Below are positions 32,199 through 34,526 of a stretch of DNA of 34,526 nt, in pieces. Each line of letters begins with the position of its first letter. Positions within the stretch are counted from its first letter, which is position 1. Source of the DNA: an uncultured Bacteroides sp. GTDB lineage: Bacteria; Bacteroidota; Bacteroidia; Bacteroidales; Bacteroidaceae. The notes below the pieces were generated by a model that worked only from the letters and a program-made list of their open reading frames with translations, was not told where the DNA came from and did no database searches. The position numbers and the translations under genes were made by a program. The DNA lies in the NCBI GenBank assembly GCA_947074275.1, contig CAMTPA010000032.1:1-34526 (forward strand), read 5' to 3'.

Positions 32199-34526
32199 TT
32201 ATAAAAAACATTCTAAATGGTGCTTGCCACTGCCCACTGCAATCTGCGTACTACCATCGGGCATATAAATTTTGGCTGTATTTCCTATGGGAATTTCAAC
32301 AGATAGCACAAACTTATCACCTTCACGTTTCCAGTCGACAAGCACTTTGCCATAAAGTGTTTCGGTAGAGGCACGGACAAAAGTCAAATCACCCACAGGA
32401 CAAGGACGAATGATAAGTTCCTGTTTTCCATCTACCATCTTGAAAGCCTCGAAACCTGCCAGCGAACGGAAAAACCACTCATCAATCTGCCCCATCATAA
32501 AGTGATTCCAAGAAGAACCTTGACGAGGATCCCACTGTTCGGTAAGAGTTGTTGCACCAAACTTTAATTGGAATCCGTAGCCAGGTGCTTCATCGTGGTT
32601 GTGCATTGTGTACATCAATTCGTTCAATCCATTTTGTGCCAATGCTTGAAACAGATAGCGATTGCCCACATCACCCGTAGTAAGGCGATTGCCGTGTTTT
32701 TGAATATCAGCCACTAAGTTATCGGTCACTGCTTGGCGATTTTGTGGCGCAACCATATTTAAGAACAAGGGTAGCGCATTGCTACATTGGCTTCCTGTGC
32801 CATACTGCTTAGTTTCGCTATTATAAAACTCACGGTGAAAAGCTTGATTAACCTCTTCTGCCAACTGAGTGTAGTATGCCACATCTTGAACATTTCCTAC
32901 CAATTGGGCGGCTTCAATCAAATAAAGTATATCCATATAATATTGTGCAGTAGCCACCAAAGCCACTGGAGTATTGCGCGAAAAACCAGCTTTAAAATCG
33001 CCGTAATCATACCAATCGCCCAATCCAAACGAAACAATACCTTTATCGGAACGAGCTGTCAAGCTATCCAAATATCGACGCATTTGGTGATAGTACTTGC
33101 GAATCAGCGAGTCATCACCATACGCATCACGATACATAAACGGAGTAACAATGAGCGCACTACCCCATTCGGGTGACTGTGCAAAGTCGTCCATTCCTGG
33201 TCCCTCAAACACCACATACTCTGGAGCCGTAGTAGGCATTGCTCCATCAAGATGTTGAGCATCTGCCATATTTTGCATTTGATGTGGAATGTAGGAGGTA
33301 AGGTCGTAGTTGTAATACAAACCGGGACCGTTCAAATGCACTTGTTCAAGCCAACCCAACTTCTCGCGGTGAGGACAATCGGTAAATACAGACTGCATAT
33401 TGCTACGCACAGCTTTCTCAATCAAGCGATGTGTTTGATTGAACATCTCATTTGACGACTCAAAAGTAGAAACTTTAGGAGCAGAATTATAGACAAAACA
33501 AGACTCTATATTTTCTATCACAGGTAGTTTCCCCGGATTCTTTTGCCCCTTCATCACTGCACCCTCTACTTGAATGTAGCGATAGCCGTAATAAGAAAAG
33601 CGTGGGTGCCAAGTCTCTACCCCATTACCTTTTAGCGTATATTCATAATAGTGTTGACGACCCGTTTGACGTTGATTGGCAGCTCCCTCATTTGTCAAAG
33701 ACTCTGCAACAACCAACGTTATTTTTTGTCCCTTCTTTCCTTTTACCGTAATTTCAGGATAGCCAGCCAAGTTTTGCCCCATATCGAGAATAAGTGCCGA
33801 GGCATCTACAGTGCGTTTAGTCGATTTGGTAGCAAGCTCCACTTGTTCGGCAGTCAACTTACTCAACTCTTTCACACCATAACGCTCCATTATCTTTACG
33901 GGAGGTGCGACTTGTGGACGCAGCTCGCCTTTGGGTGCTTCCTGAATCACTACCGATTGCCAACCAGCATCTTTGAAGCGCGCCTTATCCCATCCTACTT
34001 GTTCTAATCGAGCATCATAATCCTCACCACCATAAATGCAATTGAACACAAGTGGACTCAAATCATATTTCCAGTTAGCATCCGAACAGACAATCTCTTC
34101 TGTGCCATCTTGATAGTTTATCTTTAGTTCAAACAAAAGTGTGGGCGGACCAAAGCTAATCTGTAATTTACGGTATCTACCACCTGTTACATTATAAAAC
34201 CCATTACCCAGCAAGACACCCGCCACGTTTTCTCCTTTTTGTAGTTGTTCGGTCACATCGTATGTGTTATAATAAACCGATTTATCGTAATCACTCCAAA
34301 GTGGTGCAAATTCCGATTCACCGACTTTATTTCCATTGAGAGTAAACTCATAAAAGCCCAAACCAGCAACCGATGCAGTCGCCTTTACTATTTTTTTATC
34401 AGTTTGAAAGGAACGACGCAAATAGATACTTTTTTTAGCCAATGAATCTACTGCATCCCACGCAGCTTTTACTTCAGGCTTTCTCAGTTCTCCTCCTGTA
34501 AAGTTGCGTCCAGCAGGAAGTTTAGC
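32199..34526 (-). CDS. GH78 alpha-L-rhamnosidase, 5' end beyond the window
   Basis: The frame stays open to the window edge, so the start and signal peptide are missing; the TTG at 34442 is internal. 775 residues are visible, numbered here from the edge. They cover the GH78 N-terminal rhamnosidase domain (YLRRSF, GLGFYEFTLNGNKVG, LGNGFYNV), a concanavalin-like domain (LDMGQNLAGYPEI), the (alpha/alpha)6 barrel with TDCPHREKLGWLEQ (about 382-395, likely acid Glu388) and GLGDWYDYG (about 501-509), and a C-terminal beta domain. The terminal GD of the usual catalytic block reads EQ here. It is the first visible gene of the GH78-GH28-esterase run and 20 nt ahead of GH28. Rhamnose on RG-II or RG-I is the expected target. 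Confidence 0.92.
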   Translation of the reverse strand, partial: AKLPAGRNFTGGELRKPEVKAAWDAVDSLAKKSIYLRRSFQTDKKIVKATASVAGLGFYEFTLNGNKVGESEFAPLWSDYDKSVYYNTYDVTEQLQKGENVAGVLLGNGFYNVTGGRYRKLQISFGPPTLLFELKINYQDGTEEIVCSDANWKYDLSPLVFNCIYGGEDYDARLEQVGWDKARFKDAGWQSVVIQEAPKGELRPQVAPPVKIMERYGVKELSKLTAEQVELATKSTKRTVDASALILDMGQNLAGYPEITVKGKKGQKITLVVAESLTNEGAANQRQTGRQHYYEYTLKGNGVETWHPRFSYYGYRYIQVEGAVMKGQKNPGKLPVIENIESCFVYNSAPKVSTFESSNEMFNQTHRLIEKAVRSNMQSVFTDCPHREKLGWLEQVHLNGPGLYYNYDLTSYIPHQMQNMADAQHLDGAMPTTAPEYVVFEGPGMDDFAQSPEWGSALIVTPFMYRDAYGDDSLIRKYYHQMRRYLDSLTARSDKGIVSFGLGDWYDYGDFKAGFSRNTPVALVATAQYYMDILYLIEAAQLVGNVQDVAYYTQLAEEVNQAFHREFYNSETKQYGTGSQCSNALPLFLNMVAPQNRQAVTDNLVADIQKHGNRLTTGDVGNRYLFQALAQNGLNELMYTMHNHDEAPGYGFQLKFGATTLTEQWDPRQGSSWNHFMMGQIDEWFFRSLAGFEAFKMVDGKQELIIRPCPVGDLTFVRASTETLYGKVLVDWKREGDKFVLSVEIPIGNTAKIYMPDGSTQIAVGSGKHHLECFL

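Overview
The window looks like chromosomal DNA of a Bacteroidales-type bacterium. Supporting signs are Bacteroidetes -7 promoter elements (TAnnTTTG) in several spacers, dense same-strand runs of secreted glycosidase genes, a TIGR02757 (DUF2400) protein, an STN-domain hydrolase, and a carboxynorspermidine-dehydrogenase-like / bcp / recA cluster. I see no tRNA, rRNA, insertion sequence, phage gene or CRISPR array. Bases 1-51 are not genomic: they read as Illumina library adapter with an i5 index, so the contig effectively begins at base 52 inside an acyltransferase gene.

Layout: (1) 52-943 holds a 5'-truncated acyltransferase and a small membrane protein. (2) 1195-16540 is a seven-gene minus-strand run, in transcription order GH95, GH105, GH140, GH78-sialidase-like fusion, GH127, GH141, GH78, closed by a terminator at 1121-1172. 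(3) 16975-29407 is a housekeeping block: double-META lipoprotein, saccharopine-dehydrogenase-like enzyme, Bcp peroxiredoxin, RecA, a PreA-like dihydropyrimidine dehydrogenase, a YeiH-type transporter, a large AAA ATPase, a DUF2400 protein and a PurF paralogue. (4) 29503-34526 is a second minus-strand glycan run, in transcription order GH78 (5' end outside the window), GH28, and an STN-alpha/beta-hydrolase.

The two glycan runs together match the enzyme set known for degradation of the pectin rhamnogalacturonan II (RG-II). GH140 is the apiosidase family, GH141 holds an RG-II alpha-L-fucosidase, GH127 includes an aceric-acid hydrolase, GH95 includes an alpha-L-galactosidase, GH78 are alpha-L-rhamnosidases, GH28 cleaves galacturonosyl bonds, GH105 removes unsaturated uronates, and the hydrolase is a likely pectin esterase. 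From memory, the family order resembles parts of the Bacteroides thetaiotaomicron RG-II locus (around BT1001-1003, BT1010-1012 and BT1017-1019). No SusC/SusD pair, polysaccharide lyase or sensor is in the window. All complete enzymes of the two runs have export signals, so they are expected to act in the periplasm or at the membrane.

The less ordinary items are the GH78 fused to a sialidase-fold propeller that lacks the usual sialidase entry motif (possible removal of Rha then Kdo from RG-II side chain C), a PurF paralogue with a dead glutaminase half, an AAA ATPase with a decayed first AAA module, a candidate 6S-like structured RNA behind a strong promoter at 26639-26670, and two phased arrays of short palindromes (22- and 23-bp periods) that share a 5-4-5 architecture but not sequence.
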